DNA of 64,000 nt, taken from NCBI RefSeq assembly GCF_902498065.1, contig NZ_CABVIR010000001.1, forward strand, positions 186,001-250,000, written 5' to 3'. The stretch is from Pseudomonas fluorescens. Lineage in GTDB: Bacteria; Pseudomonadota; Gammaproteobacteria; Pseudomonadales; Pseudomonadaceae. The notes beneath the pieces are model-generated. The model had not been told where the DNA came from and did no database searches. It saw nothing but the letters and a program-made list of their open reading frames with translations. Within the stretch, counting starts at the first letter, position 1. The number at the start of each line of letters is the position of its first letter. The translations under genes and the position numbers were made by a program. Below are positions 39,241 through 48,965 of this stretch, in pieces.

Positions 39241-40113
39241 CTACACCAGACTCTCGCGAACCATCTCCAGGAACGTCGCCACCACCCGCCGCGAACTCTG
39301 CTCGCGCAAGCACACCAGCGTTTCCGTCATCCGCCGCTTGCAGTCGGTAATCGGCAACGCACACACCCGCGAATCCGCGCCAAACTCCGCCGCCGAAACC
39401 ACGCCAACGCCAATCCCGACGACCACTGCCTCACGCGCCGCTTCCCGGCCTTCGACCTGAATGGCCGGACGAATCCGAAACCCGGCGCCGGCCATTTCCT
39501 CTTCCAGCGTCTGACGCGTCACCGAACCGATTTCCCGCAGCACCAGCGGCGTGTCGTCGAGGTCCGCGAGGCAGATCGACTCGCGGTCGGCCCACGGATG
39601 ATTGCGCGAAACAAACGCCACCATCGGGTCATTGCGCAGCGGCAACGAGATCAATCGTTCATCGCTGACATCGCGCCCGAGCAACGCCAGGTCAGCCTGA
39701 TAGTTGAACAGCCGAAACAGCGATTCATCGGTGTTGCCGGTTTCGATCTTCACGCTGATGCCGGGGTAGCGCTCGCAGAACCGCGCGATCTGCGGCAGCA
39801 CGTGCACCGGTGCGTCCACCGCCAGGATCAGGCTGCCGGTCTGCAACGCCTGCGAGTCCTGAAGCAACTCCTGCGCTTCGGCTTCGATAACGAACAATCG
39901 TTGCGTAATGCCGAGCAAGCGTTCACCCAGATCGGTCAGGCGCACCGAGCGTTTGTTGCGGTGAAACAGCAGCACCCCGAAGCGTTCTTCGAGTTTGCGC
40001 ACTTGGTCGGAAATCGCCGGTTGCGTGAGGAAAAGCCGCTCGGCGGCCTTGGTAAAGCTTCCGTGGACGGCGACGGCGTGGAAGGCTTTGAGCTGGGCGT
40101 GGGAAACCGACAT
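39241..40113 (-). CDS. LysR-family regulator of the adjacent transporter/oxidoreductase
   Basis: A 290-residue LysR regulator with the HTH at about 3-60 (GSFTKAAERLFLTQPAISDQVRKLE). It is divergent from an MFS carrier gene across 267 bases that hold no other recognised gene. Start 40113 (MSVSHAQLKAFH) is chosen because alignment to LysR N-termini begins there. Confidence 0.87.
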   Translation of the reverse strand: MSVSHAQLKAFHAVAVHGSFTKAAERLFLTQPAISDQVRKLEERFGVLLFHRNKRSVRLTDLGERLLGITQRLFVIEAEAQELLQDSQALQTGSLILAVDAPVHVLPQIARFCERYPGISVKIETGNTDESLFRLFNYQADLALLGRDVSDERLISLPLRNDPMVAFVSRNHPWADRESICLADLDDTPLVLREIGSVTRQTLEEEMAGAGFRIRPAIQVEGREAAREAVVVGIGVGVVSAAEFGADSRVCALPITDCKRRMTETLVCLREQSSRRVVATFLEMVRESLV

Positions 40114-40380
40114 CGCAATCTCCAGTAACAAGCTGAGCTTATATTGGAAATACGATAAATCGATTTCACTTATTAATCAGTAATTGTTTTTATCGGCCTC
40201 AGTCGCGGTGACTGGTCAGTCGAACACCTCCGTGACCATGAGCCTGCGCGTGCAATTGCAGGACTCATCTGACCGATATCGCATCAGGGACGCAGTGATA
40301 TCGCAGTGCTCAACAATAAAAACACAGGCGTTATTTCTCAATTTCTGCCGGCACACTCACACCCTGAGGTCAGAACCACA

Positions 40381-41706
40381 ATGAACAAGCACATCGGCAC
40401 CATCAAGCGTTGGCGCGTGCAGATCTTCGCGATCACCTGGCTCGCCTACGCCGCTTTCTACTTCACCCGCAAAGCGTTTTCCGTGGCCAAACTGGGGATC
40501 GCCGAAGACCCCACCTTCATGCTCGACAAAATGGCCATGGCCAACCTCGACGCCATCTATCTGACTGCCTACGCCATCGGCCAATTCACCTGGGGCATCC
40601 TCGCTGACCGCTTCGGCCCGCGGGTCGTGGTGCTCGGCGGTTTGCTGATTTCCGCCGCCGCAGCGCTGGTGATGGGCAGCTTTGCCACGTTACCGATTTT
40701 CGCCACCTGCATGTTGATTCAAGGCCTGGCCCAGTCCACCGGATGGTCGGGGCTGTGCAAGAACATTGGCAGTTTCTTCCCCGCCCAACAGCGCGGGCGG
40801 GTGCTCGGTTTATGGAGTTCGTGCTATGCCTTTGGCGGGCTCGTGGCATCGCCGTTTGCCGGTTGGTGGGCGTACACGCTCATCGGCAGCTGGCACGCGG
40901 CGTTCATTTCCAGTGCGGCGGTGGTTGGGCTGGTCGCCGTGCTGTTTTTTATTTTTCAACGCAACAAACCGCAAGACGTTGGCTTGCCAGCGGTTGAACC
41001 GGAACCTGAGATAACCGCCGAAGAGGCGTATGCGCAAAGCAAGATCAGCGTGCTGGAACCGTTGAAGGAAATCCTGCGCAACCGCACGGTGCTGATCCTC
41101 GGCCTCGCGTACTTCCTGCTGAAACCGGCGCGCTACGCGATTCTGCTGTGGGGGCCGGTGATCGTTTTTGAACAGATGCCGACGGTGGGCAAGGTCGGTG
41201 CGGCGATCATTCCGACGGCGTTCGAACTGGCCGGATTGCTCGGGCCGATCCTGCTCGGGCTGGCCTCGGACAAACTGTTTGGCGCCCGACGCATGCCGGC
41301 CTGCGTGATCAGTTTGCTGGCGCTGACCGTTTCGCTGGCCCTGTTCATGGGCGCCTTGCACACCGGCAGTGTGACGGCGGTGGTGGCGCTGCTGTTCGTG
41401 ATGGGCCTGACCCTGTACGGGCCGGACTCGATGATCAGCGGCGCGGCGGCCATCGATTTCGGCACGGCCAAGGCTGGCGCAACGTCAGCAGGCTTCGTCA
41501 ACGGTTGCGGCTCCGTCGGGGCGATTCTCGGCGGCTTGCTGCCGGGTTACTTCGACTCGGTCACCGTGTTCATTATCTTCGCCGGTTGCGCGTTGTTCTC
41601 TGCGCTGGTGCTGATCCCTTACTGGAACAGCCGCCCGGCGGGCCTGCAGGCCAAAAGTGCGTTCGTGCCTGACCGGCCGATGAGTGTCAAACCCCTGCGT
41701 ACCTGA
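40381..41706 (+). CDS. MFS transporter, organophosphate:phosphate antiporter (GlpT/UhpT) type
   Basis: A 441-residue carrier with about 12 helices. The N-terminal WRVQIFAITWLAYAAFYFTRK segment and ILADRFGPR loop resemble the OPA family, which carries phosphorylated solutes. In an AEP cluster it is a good candidate for a phosphonate importer. It is followed after 10 bases by a FAD oxidase gene, so the two are co-transcribed. Confidence 0.85.
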   Translation: MNKHIGTIKRWRVQIFAITWLAYAAFYFTRKAFSVAKLGIAEDPTFMLDKMAMANLDAIYLTAYAIGQFTWGILADRFGPRVVVLGGLLISAAAALVMGSFATLPIFATCMLIQGLAQSTGWSGLCKNIGSFFPAQQRGRVLGLWSSCYAFGGLVASPFAGWWAYTLIGSWHAAFISSAAVVGLVAVLFFIFQRNKPQDVGLPAVEPEPEITAEEAYAQSKISVLEPLKEILRNRTVLILGLAYFLLKPARYAILLWGPVIVFEQMPTVGKVGAAIIPTAFELAGLLGPILLGLASDKLFGARRMPACVISLLALTVSLALFMGALHTGSVTAVVALLFVMGLTLYGPDSMISGAAAIDFGTAKAGATSAGFVNGCGSVGAILGGLLPGYFDSVTVFIIFAGCALFSALVLIPYWNSRPAGLQAKSAFVPDRPMSVKPLRT

Positions 41707-41716
41707 GGAAATACCG

Positions 41717-43108
41717 ATGAGACCTTTCTGGCTGGAACAGGCGCTGGCGGCCGAGTCCTGCGCGCCGTGCGAACCCTTGGTAGGCGATACCCGCGCCGAT
41801 GTGTGCATCGTCGGCGGTGGCTACACCGGGTTGTGGACCGCGATCATGCTCAAGGAACAGAACCCGCAACTGGATGTGTTGCTGATCGAGGCGGACATCT
41901 GCGGTGCCGGCGCCAGTGGCCGCAACGGCGGTTGTGCGCTGTCGTGGTCGGCCAAGTATTTCACCCTGGAAAGGTTGTTCGGCGTCGAAGAGGCGGTGCG
42001 GCTGGTCAAGGAATCCGAGCGCAGTATTTACGCGATTGGCACCTTCTGCGAACAGTACGGCGTGGACGCCGATTACCGCCTCGACGGCACGCTCTACACC
42101 GCGACCAATCGCGCCCAATGCGGCTCGACCGACGCGGTGATCGCAGCGCTCGAACGCCATGGCATCAACTCGTTCACCCAGCGGCCGGTTGAGGATGTGC
42201 AGCGCATGGCCGGTTCCCGCAAGCACCTGGAAGGCTGGTTTTCACCGGCCGCCGCCAGCGTGCAACCGGGCAAACTGGTGCGCGGTTTGCGCCGGGTGGC
42301 GTTGCAGTTGGGCGTGAGAATTCATGAGAACACCGCGATGACCGGGCTGAAGGAGGGCAAACCGGCAGGGATCGAGACTGCGCACGGCACCGTCCGTGCG
42401 GACCGGGTCGTACTGGCGATGAACGCGTGGATGGCCCGCGCGTTCCCGCAGTTCGAACGCAGCGTGGCGATTGTTTCCAGCGACATGCTGATCACCGAAC
42501 CACGGCCGGAGCTGCTCAACCAAATCGGTTTGACCAGCGGTGTCACGGTGCTGGATTCGCGGATTTTCGTGCACTATTACCACAACACCCCGGACGGCCG
42601 GATCATGCTCGGCAAGGGCGGCAACACCTTCGCCTACGGTGGGCGAATGCTGCCGGTGTTCGATCAGCCGTCGCCCTATGGGGGCCTGTTGCAGCACAGC
42701 CTCAGGGCGTTTTTTCCGGCGTTTGCCGAGGTCAGGGTCGAGGCGACGTGGAACGGTCCGTCAGATCGCTCGGTCACCGGGTTGCCGTTCTTCGGCCAGA
42801 TGAGCGCCCACGGCAATGTGTTCTACGGTTTCGGTTATTCCGGCAGCGGGGTCGGGCCGTGTCACATGGGCGGGCAGATTCTCGCTTCGATGGTCCAGGG
42901 CCTCGACAATGTCTGGACCCGTTCGCCGCTGGTCAACGGTCCATTGGGCTTTTTTCCGCCGGAACCGATTCGCTACCTCGGCTCGCTGATGGTGCGCAAC
43001 GCCATCCGCCGCAAGGAGCGCGCCGAAGATCACGGGCGTCGGCCACGGCATCTGGATGTGCGCCTGGCGAAGTTTGCGGCGGCAGCAGGCAAGGCGGACA
43101 AGGGCTGA
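41717..43108 (+). CDS. FAD-dependent amine oxidase (DAO family) in the phosphonate region
   Basis: A 463-residue flavoprotein with FAD motif VGGGYTGLW (about 35-43) and a glycine oxidase/DadA-like core (VRADRVVLAMNAW). A GYSGSGVG segment near the C-terminus is typical of PuuB/OrdL-like amine oxidases. Start 41717 (MRPFWLEQ) follows GAGGAAA. FAD oxidases near phnWX in other bacteria can act on N-methylated AEP, but an unrelated amine is equally possible. Confidence 0.82.
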   Translation: MRPFWLEQALAAESCAPCEPLVGDTRADVCIVGGGYTGLWTAIMLKEQNPQLDVLLIEADICGAGASGRNGGCALSWSAKYFTLERLFGVEEAVRLVKESERSIYAIGTFCEQYGVDADYRLDGTLYTATNRAQCGSTDAVIAALERHGINSFTQRPVEDVQRMAGSRKHLEGWFSPAAASVQPGKLVRGLRRVALQLGVRIHENTAMTGLKEGKPAGIETAHGTVRADRVVLAMNAWMARAFPQFERSVAIVSSDMLITEPRPELLNQIGLTSGVTVLDSRIFVHYYHNTPDGRIMLGKGGNTFAYGGRMLPVFDQPSPYGGLLQHSLRAFFPAFAEVRVEATWNGPSDRSVTGLPFFGQMSAHGNVFYGFGYSGSGVGPCHMGGQILASMVQGLDNVWTRSPLVNGPLGFFPPEPIRYLGSLMVRNAIRRKERAEDHGRRPRHLDVRLAKFAAAAGKADKG

Positions 43109-44455
43109 TCAGGCCTGACGGTTGATCAGCCAATCGAGCAGCAGCCGGTCATCGCCGGGTGGTTGCCGGGTGGTTCGAGGCGCTGACGGATGGCTCGCCG
43201 TCGCGCACAACACCGGGCGGTCCGGATCGCTGTCGAGGAAACTGATGAGCACTTCGGTGCCGGCGATCGGCAGCCTCGACGGATCGATCCGTCCGTCCGC
43301 TGTGGCGAGGGCCAGGGGCAGCCAAATGCCTGGGGATTGATCGTCATCGGACTCCGGGAAGGGCCACAATCTGACCTGTATCTGGCCTTGGTCATCCAGC
43401 ACCGCCGGCTGTCCGACAGGGCCGAGCACCCGGGCCGTCTGAAAACCCGGAATCCCGGGCCTGGCGTGAATCAGCGCGGGGCGGAACACCGTTGACCACG
43501 GAATGGCGGTGAACTGATTGCTGTAGCGTCGGGCCGTGATGGTAGTGGTCCGGGTGAGAATCGACGGCTGCTGGCCCTGATGACGCAGCTCGGTCAGCAG
43601 CCATTGATCGTTGAAGTTCGGCAGCGGATGTTCCGAGACTTGCACGATGCGTCCACTGCGCAATTCGCTCTGGTCGCTTTGCCCCTGAATCTGCCGATGC
43701 CGACAGCGCAGTCGCTCGAGTATCCGGCGGCTGAGCCGTTCCCGATCGAGCGGTGGCGGGGCGGGGCGCGTGGCGAGTGGAGGCGAGGTGTGCCGCTGGA
43801 ACAATTCGTTGATCACCGGCTCGTTCGCGTGTTCGGGTGTGTCGCCATGAAATGGCATCAGCAGCGGTTCCTGGGGGAAACTCAGGCTGTCATCCGCCAG
43901 CACCAGCACATGGCCGTCGCATTGATGTTCGAAGTGAAAGTGGATGCCTTCTTCTTCGCAGAGGCGTTGCAGGAACGTCAGGTCGCTCTCCTCAAACTGA
44001 ATGCAAAACGGCCTGACGGGATAACGTCCGTTCGGCAGCTCAAAACGGTAGCTGTCTTCCGGGACTGAGTTTTCTGCGAGTAACTGGCGCAGGATCGCTG
44101 GCACATTGAGTTGATGGAACACCCGACGGCAACGCTGCCGGTCGAGGTTTTGCAACCAGGGCACCACCACCAGTCTGTACCCGATCCAGTGTGGGCCGCG
44201 ATGTTCGTGGCTGGCGCTGTGGACGATGCCATGAATACCAAGACCTTGCGCCAGGCCGAGGAACACAGGTTGCTGCAACAAGTGATCCGGGCTCATCGTC
44301 GGCGACAGGCCTATCACCTCGACGTCGAATCGATAGGGCTGGTTGAGCGCTTCATGACCACTGAACTGCACCACCTGCCAACTCAGATCGGCGTCCAGCA
44401 GTGTGAGGGTGAAGGGACTTTCCTTGTCGTTGTGCATCGATCGCGCTTCTGCCAT
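43109..44455 (-). CDS. Orphan VgrG-like type VI secretion tip protein, short form
   Basis: About 448 residues with gp27-like domains (LTLLDADLSWQVVQF..., EEEGIHFHFEHQ) followed by the gp5 OB-fold (about 370-430, GQIQVRLWPFP, PIAGTEVLISFLDSDPDRPV). It stops soon after the OB-fold, so the long beta-helical spike of full VgrG proteins (about 650 residues or more) is absent. No Hcp, PAAR, chaperone or effector gene is adjacent. The start is uncertain (44455 or 44437). Confidence 0.75.
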   Translation of the reverse strand: MAEARSMHNDKESPFTLTLLDADLSWQVVQFSGHEALNQPYRFDVEVIGLSPTMSPDHLLQQPVFLGLAQGLGIHGIVHSASHEHRGPHWIGYRLVVVPWLQNLDRQRCRRVFHQLNVPAILRQLLAENSVPEDSYRFELPNGRYPVRPFCIQFEESDLTFLQRLCEEEGIHFHFEHQCDGHVLVLADDSLSFPQEPLLMPFHGDTPEHANEPVINELFQRHTSPPLATRPAPPPLDRERLSRRILERLRCRHRQIQGQSDQSELRSGRIVQVSEHPLPNFNDQWLLTELRHQGQQPSILTRTTTITARRYSNQFTAIPWSTVFRPALIHARPGIPGFQTARVLGPVGQPAVLDDQGQIQVRLWPFPESDDDQSPGIWLPLALATADGRIDPSRLPIAGTEVLISFLDSDPDRPVLCATASHPSAPRTTRQPPGDDRLLLDWLINRQA

Positions 44456-44655
44456 GGAGTACGGGTACAGAGGGTACGAAACCATGGGCCTTTAGGGTCA
44501 CCGCAAATCGATGTTTCAGAATCGCCCTACAACCAGCGGTGAAGATGTCGATTCGACAGGATGGATTTTTTGGTCGATTGCCAACTTTAGGCCGTATAAA
44601 CTTGCGCAAAGCGTCGGCCAATAGATGTCTCGGCGCCACAGATAGAGAGTGAGTA

Positions 44656-45360
44656 ATGGGCGCACAGTGGAAGGTTAAACACAAAGAAGCGGCGTCTAAC
44701 GCCAAGGGCAAGATCTTCGGCAAACTGGTGAAGGAAATCACCATTGCTGCGCGCAACGGTGCCGATGTTGCGACCAACGCACACTTGCGTCTGGTGGTCG
44801 AACAGGCGAAAAAGGCCTCGATGCCCCGCGAAACCCTGGAACGTGCGATCAAGAAAGGCTCCGGCCAGCTCGGCGAAACCGTGCAATACCACCGCGTGAC
44901 CTACGAAGGGTTCGCGCCGCACCAGGTGCCGCTGATCGTTGAATGCGTGACTGACAATATCAACCGCACCGTCGCTGAAATCCGCGTCGCGTTCCGCAAG
45001 GGCCAGCTCGGCGCCTCCGGTTCCGTCGCCTGGGACTTTGACCATGTCGGCATGATCGAGGCGTCCCCGGACAGCCCGGATGCCGATCCGGAAATGGCCG
45101 CTATCGAAGCGGGCGCACAGGATTTCGAACCTGGCGAAGAGGGCGCGACCCTGTTCATCACCGAAGCGACCGATCTGGATTCGGTGCAGAAAGCCTTGCC
45201 TGAGCAGGGGTTCACCGTGTTGTCGGCGAAGCTGGGTTACAAGCCGAAGAACCCGGTCAGCGGCCTGAGCGACGAGCAGATGGCTGAAGTCGAAGCGTTC
45301 CTCGAAGGCCTCGACAACCACGATGACGTGCAGGACATGTTTGTCGGGTTGGCGGGGTAA
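44656..45360 (+). CDS. YebC/PmpR-family DNA-binding / translation factor
   Basis: A 234-residue protein of the YebC/PmpR family. The N-terminus ([24 protein letters not shown]) is a variant of the usual GHSKWANIK start, so this is the second YebC subgroup. Three-domain architecture is inferred from length. Members have been described as regulators and recently as factors easing ribosome stalling; the role here is not determined. Confidence 0.9.
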   Translation: MGAQWKVKHKEAASNAKGKIFGKLVKEITIAARNGADVATNAHLRLVVEQAKKASMPRETLERAIKKGSGQLGETVQYHRVTYEGFAPHQVPLIVECVTDNINRTVAEIRVAFRKGQLGASGSVAWDFDHVGMIEASPDSPDADPEMAAIEAGAQDFEPGEEGATLFITEATDLDSVQKALPEQGFTVLSAKLGYKPKNPVSGLSDEQMAEVEAFLEGLDNHDDVQDMFVGLAG

Positions 45361-45381
45361 TTTGTTTCTTCAGTGATACCG

Positions 45382-45405
45382 CCTTCGCCGGCTTGCCGGC
45401 GAAGG
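45382..45405. repeat. REP palindrome between convergent genes
   Basis: An 11-bp perfect inverted repeat (45382-45392 with 45395-45405) between the YebC-family gene and zapE; it may serve as a shared terminator. Confidence 0.75.
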
Positions 45406-45434
45406 GGGTGGGTGCTGAGCGCCCTATCCTGTGT

Positions 45435-46565
45435 TCAGACCGTCTCCCTGACCTCCACCAATTGCCCCAGCCGGCTGCGCGTGCGCGCCAGGTCAATGGC
45501 ATCGCCGCCCAGGCTTTCGCGCAACGAGCGGTGGCCGAGCAGGATCAGGTGCTTGTCCTGATCGTACAGAACGTCCACCAGATTGATGAAACGCTGCTGC
45601 GCTGCGATTGAGCAGTCGGCGAGGTTGGGCAGTTTGTCGATGATCCAGTGGTCGAAACGCCGGCACAACTCCAGGTAATCCATGACTGCCGTGGGGTGGT
45701 CGCACAGATCGGCGAAAGTGAACCCGATGGTTCGTCCTGCGCAATATCGGGCTGGCAGATGCCGGCTGCCGACGGGCAAAGGAATGGCCGGCGCGTCGGG
45801 CTCGGGCAGGTTCAGTGCCTGACGTTGCGCCAATGTGGCCGGCCAGACGTAGTGCCCCTGGGTAAACAGCTGCTGGGCGTGGGTTCTCGCCTGACTGCGA
45901 TAGTCATGTGGACCGCCGACTTCCATGACCTGCATGCGTGCGTTGATCAAGTCGATCACCGGTTTGAAGCGTGCGTGGTAGAGCGGGTTCGGCAGCAAGC
46001 CTTCAGGCGGGTAATTGGAGGTCACCAGCAGCAGAATGCCTCGGCGGAACAGGGCCTTGAACAGCCGCGTGATCAGCATCGCGTCGCCGATGTCGTGGAC
46101 GTGAAACTCGTCGAAACACAGCACCCGGCAATCGCTCAGCAAGTCATCGAGGGTCGTCGCCAGCGCATCCGTGTGATCGCGATGACTGAACATGCCCTGG
46201 TGTAGTCGAGCGAAAAACTCATGGAAGTGCAGGCGCTGTTTTTCCGCGATCGGCAGTGCCTGGAAAAAGCCGTCGAGCAACCAGCTCTTGCCGCGCCCCA
46301 CGGCGCCATACAGGTATAGGCCCGGCAGCGTTTTTGCCGACGTGCCGAGCAGTGCTGCGGCGTGATTCGCCATGCAGTCGATCACGCGCTGCTGGCTATG
46401 GCTAAGGGTGTAACCCTGCGCGTGCGCCTTGTGCCGGAAGTAGTCGTGGACCACTCGCCCCGTCGCTGAATGAGGGGCGGAGGCGGTCGATACCTTGCCG
46501 AAGAGACGACGAAGCACGGGCCAGCGTGGTGTGAATCGCGAACGGTTGGGCGGTCGAACGGCCAC
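45435..46565 (-). CDS. zapE: Cell division protein ZapE (AFG1-like ATPase)
   Basis: A 376-residue AFG1-family P-loop ATPase that modulates the FtsZ ring. Walker A is GAVGRGKS at 87-94, followed by the CFDEFHVHDIGDAM segment carrying Walker B. It stands alone. Pseudomonads usually carry a second zapE next to the ribosomal and stringent-starvation genes, so this may be a paralogue. Confidence 0.88.
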   Translation of the reverse strand: MAVRPPNRSRFTPRWPVLRRLFGKVSTASAPHSATGRVVHDYFRHKAHAQGYTLSHSQQRVIDCMANHAAALLGTSAKTLPGLYLYGAVGRGKSWLLDGFFQALPIAEKQRLHFHEFFARLHQGMFSHRDHTDALATTLDDLLSDCRVLCFDEFHVHDIGDAMLITRLFKALFRRGILLLVTSNYPPEGLLPNPLYHARFKPVIDLINARMQVMEVGGPHDYRSQARTHAQQLFTQGHYVWPATLAQRQALNLPEPDAPAIPLPVGSRHLPARYCAGRTIGFTFADLCDHPTAVMDYLELCRRFDHWIIDKLPNLADCSIAAQQRFINLVDVLYDQDKHLILLGHRSLRESLGGDAIDLARTRSRLGQLVEVRETV

Positions 46566-46723
46566 TGTGTCACCCCGTAATCGTCAGGCAGGCTCCCCGA
46601 GCTGCGGCGGCGTAGTGTAACCAATACGGTAAATTGGCTTCCAGTTGTGTAGACAGGTACGGGACGCAAAACGGGCGGCACTGGAGGTGAGGTTTGGACT
46701 CTGTCAGTTATCCTGGCGCGGAA

Positions 46724-46761
46724 CCTGTGGGAGCCAGACCGGCTTGCCCCCACAGGTTTTT
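46724..46761. repeat. REP-like palindrome
   Basis: Outer arms CCTGTGGG (46724-46731) and CCCACAGG (46749-46756) with a T run after. It lies beyond the end of the binding-protein gene. The rest of 46566-46784 shows no gene. Confidence 0.65.
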
Positions 46762-46784
46762 ATGTCGTTTGATCGATCAGCGAA

Positions 46785-47831
46785 CTACCGCTCGATACTA
46801 CGATTCCACCGCGCATTCCACGCCGGGCGCTGTTCGTTGACCTGGTCCCAATCGATGGCAATCGCCGTGGTCAGATACTGCTTCATCGCCTCGACCTGGC
46901 CACGGGTTTTGTCAGTGGTCGGGGTATTCGGGTTGGACGGGATCTGATCACCATCTTCAAGCGCAGCGGCTTGCGCCTCGGGCGTCAGCAGAAACGCGGC
47001 GAGTTTCTGCGCCAGTTCCGGTTGGGTGTTGTTGGCGATGGCGCATTCGGCCACGTTGAGGACCACCGCGCCTTCCTTCGGTTGCGCGTATTCGACCGGC
47101 ATGCCTTTGAGTTTCAGCGCCGTGACCTGGGTTGGCGTCAACGGGAACAGCGCCGCTTCGTCGGTCTGGAGCATTTCGGAAATCTTCGCCGAACTCGGAA
47201 TGTATTCCAGCACGTTGCGTCCGACAGTGTTCGGCCACGCCTTGAAACCTGGTTCGACGTCGGTTTCGCTGCCGCCCTGAATCCGGTTGAACATCAGGAA
47301 ACCGTGCAGGCCAAAGGTTGACGAGGCCATCGACTGGAACACCAGTTTGTCCTTGAAGCGCGGGTCGGCCATGTCCATCCACGAGGTTGGCGCAGCCCAG
47401 CCTTTTTCCTTGAACAGTCGTGTGTTGTACGCCAGTCCGGTGACGCCGAGGCTGACCGCCACGGCCTGGTCCTTGATGCGGCCCTTGGCCGGGATCTGCG
47501 CCAGGGTCGGGCTGTCTTCGAGTTTGTCGCACAGGCCCATGGCGATGGCGCGGTACATGATGCCGTCGTCGAGGAACATCACGTGCATCTGCGGGTTGCC
47601 TTTGCTGGCCTGAACCTTGGCCAGAATGTCGGCGGAAGTGCCCGGCACGATCACCACTTTGACGTTATTGGCCTTTTCGAAAACCGGCAGCACCTTGTCG
47701 GCGTAGAGCCGTTCCATGGTCCCGCCGTTCATGCCGAGGTAAAGCGTCGGTTCGGCCTGGGCCTGGGTGGCCGTGAGCAGGACACTCAGGCATGAAAGTC
47801 CGAGCAGTGCAGTGCGTTTGACGTTATTCAT
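46785..47831 (-). CDS. Periplasmic solute-binding protein, polyamine/iron family (PotD/AfuA-like)
   Basis: A 348-residue binding protein with signal peptide 1-26 (ending TQAQA). The mature fold resembles PotD/AfuA (LYADKVLPVFEKANNVKV, SADILAKVQASKG). It is the last gene of the minus-strand cluster of transporter and oxidoreductase genes, 18 bases after the DAO gene. The ligand is unknown; an amine or opine-like compound is suggested by the neighbouring oxidases. Confidence 0.87.
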   Translation of the reverse strand: MNNVKRTALLGLSCLSVLLTATQAQAEPTLYLGMNGGTMERLYADKVLPVFEKANNVKVVIVPGTSADILAKVQASKGNPQMHVMFLDDGIMYRAIAMGLCDKLEDSPTLAQIPAKGRIKDQAVAVSLGVTGLAYNTRLFKEKGWAAPTSWMDMADPRFKDKLVFQSMASSTFGLHGFLMFNRIQGGSETDVEPGFKAWPNTVGRNVLEYIPSSAKISEMLQTDEAALFPLTPTQVTALKLKGMPVEYAQPKEGAVVLNVAECAIANNTQPELAQKLAAFLLTPEAQAAALEDGDQIPSNPNTPTTDKTRGQVEAMKQYLTTAIAIDWDQVNEQRPAWNARWNRSIER

Positions 47832-47849
47832 TGGCGCGACCTTCCTCTA

Positions 47850-48965
47850 TCAAGCAACGGAGATGGAGTGAAACCGGGTGATGGAAAACGCATCCAGCGA
47901 CGTGGTTGAAGCGCCGCTGCAGATGATCTCGGTGAGCGCCTGGCCCACCGCAGGGCCGATCTGAAAACCTGCGCCGGCAAAGCCGAACGCGTGCAACAGA
48001 CCGGGTTGAGTGCCACTGTGGCCGATCACTGGCTGGCGATCGGGCAGGTAACCTTCGGTGCCGCTCCAGGTACGAATCGCCTGGGCGCCTTCAAGAAACG
48101 GATAGAGCTCGACGGCTTGTCGAAGGATCTCGATCACCGCGTGTTGACCAGGGCGCGCGCGGGCATCGTCGAGGGCAAATCCCTGGCCGCCGCCGAGTAC
48201 GCAGTTGCCGCGCGCGACCTGACGCGCGTAGATGCCGCCACCCTCGACGCCGGTGCTGGCATCCATCACCCATGGCAAGGGCTCGGTGACCAACATCGCC
48301 GGGTGCCCGGCGTGCATCGGCACCGCTTCGTCGAACTGCGCGGCAAGGCTGCCGGCCCACGCACCGGCGCAGTTCAACAACCAGGGCGCGTGCAGTTGCA
48401 GACCGTTTTGCGTGCTGACCCGAAAGCGCTGACCGTCATGCTCCACTGCGCTCACTGCGCATTGTTCGTGGACGTGCGCACCGTGGCGCTGTGCTGCCCG
48501 GGCAAATGCGGGTGAAACCAGTCGCGGGTTGGCGTGACCGTCATCCGGGCAAAACGAAGCGCCGACTGCGACGTCGCCGACCCACGGAAAACGCGCGCGT
48601 AATTCAGTGCGGTCGAGCACCTGCAAATCGAGGCCAAAACCCTGACTGCTGGCGGCATAGTCCTGCAGCGCGCGCAGGTCGTCGAAGCTGCGCGCCAGTT
48701 TCAGGTGGCCGCTGCGCTGGTACTCACCGTCGATGCCGATCAACTGCGGCAACTGCCCCCAGATCTCGTGAGCTTGTTGCGACAGCGGCAGTTGTGACAG
48801 CGGTCGGCCCTGACGCCGCACGCCGCCGTAGTTCACGCCGCTCGAGTGCGAACCGCAAAAGTCCCGCTCCAGCAGCGCCACACGCCGACCGGCCTTGCTC
48901 AGGAAAAGCGCGGCGGAGGCGCCGACAATGCCGCCGCCGATGATCACTGCATCGACCTCGATCAT
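47850..48965 (-). CDS. FAD-dependent DAO-family oxidoreductase, HcnC-like (second set)
   Basis: A 371-residue flavoprotein with GGGIVGASAALFLSKAG near the N-terminus. It overlaps the HcnB-like gene by 4 bases. With 48962 and 51825 it mirrors the three-part dehydrogenase of the hydroxyproline island. The substrate is not known; a secondary amine, D-amino acid or opine is plausible. Confidence 0.87.
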   Translation of the reverse strand: MIEVDAVIIGGGIVGASAALFLSKAGRRVALLERDFCGSHSSGVNYGGVRRQGRPLSQLPLSQQAHEIWGQLPQLIGIDGEYQRSGHLKLARSFDDLRALQDYAASSQGFGLDLQVLDRTELRARFPWVGDVAVGASFCPDDGHANPRLVSPAFARAAQRHGAHVHEQCAVSAVEHDGQRFRVSTQNGLQLHAPWLLNCAGAWAGSLAAQFDEAVPMHAGHPAMLVTEPLPWVMDASTGVEGGGIYARQVARGNCVLGGGQGFALDDARARPGQHAVIEILRQAVELYPFLEGAQAIRTWSGTEGYLPDRQPVIGHSGTQPGLLHAFGFAGAGFQIGPAVGQALTEIICSGASTTSLDAFSITRFHSISVA

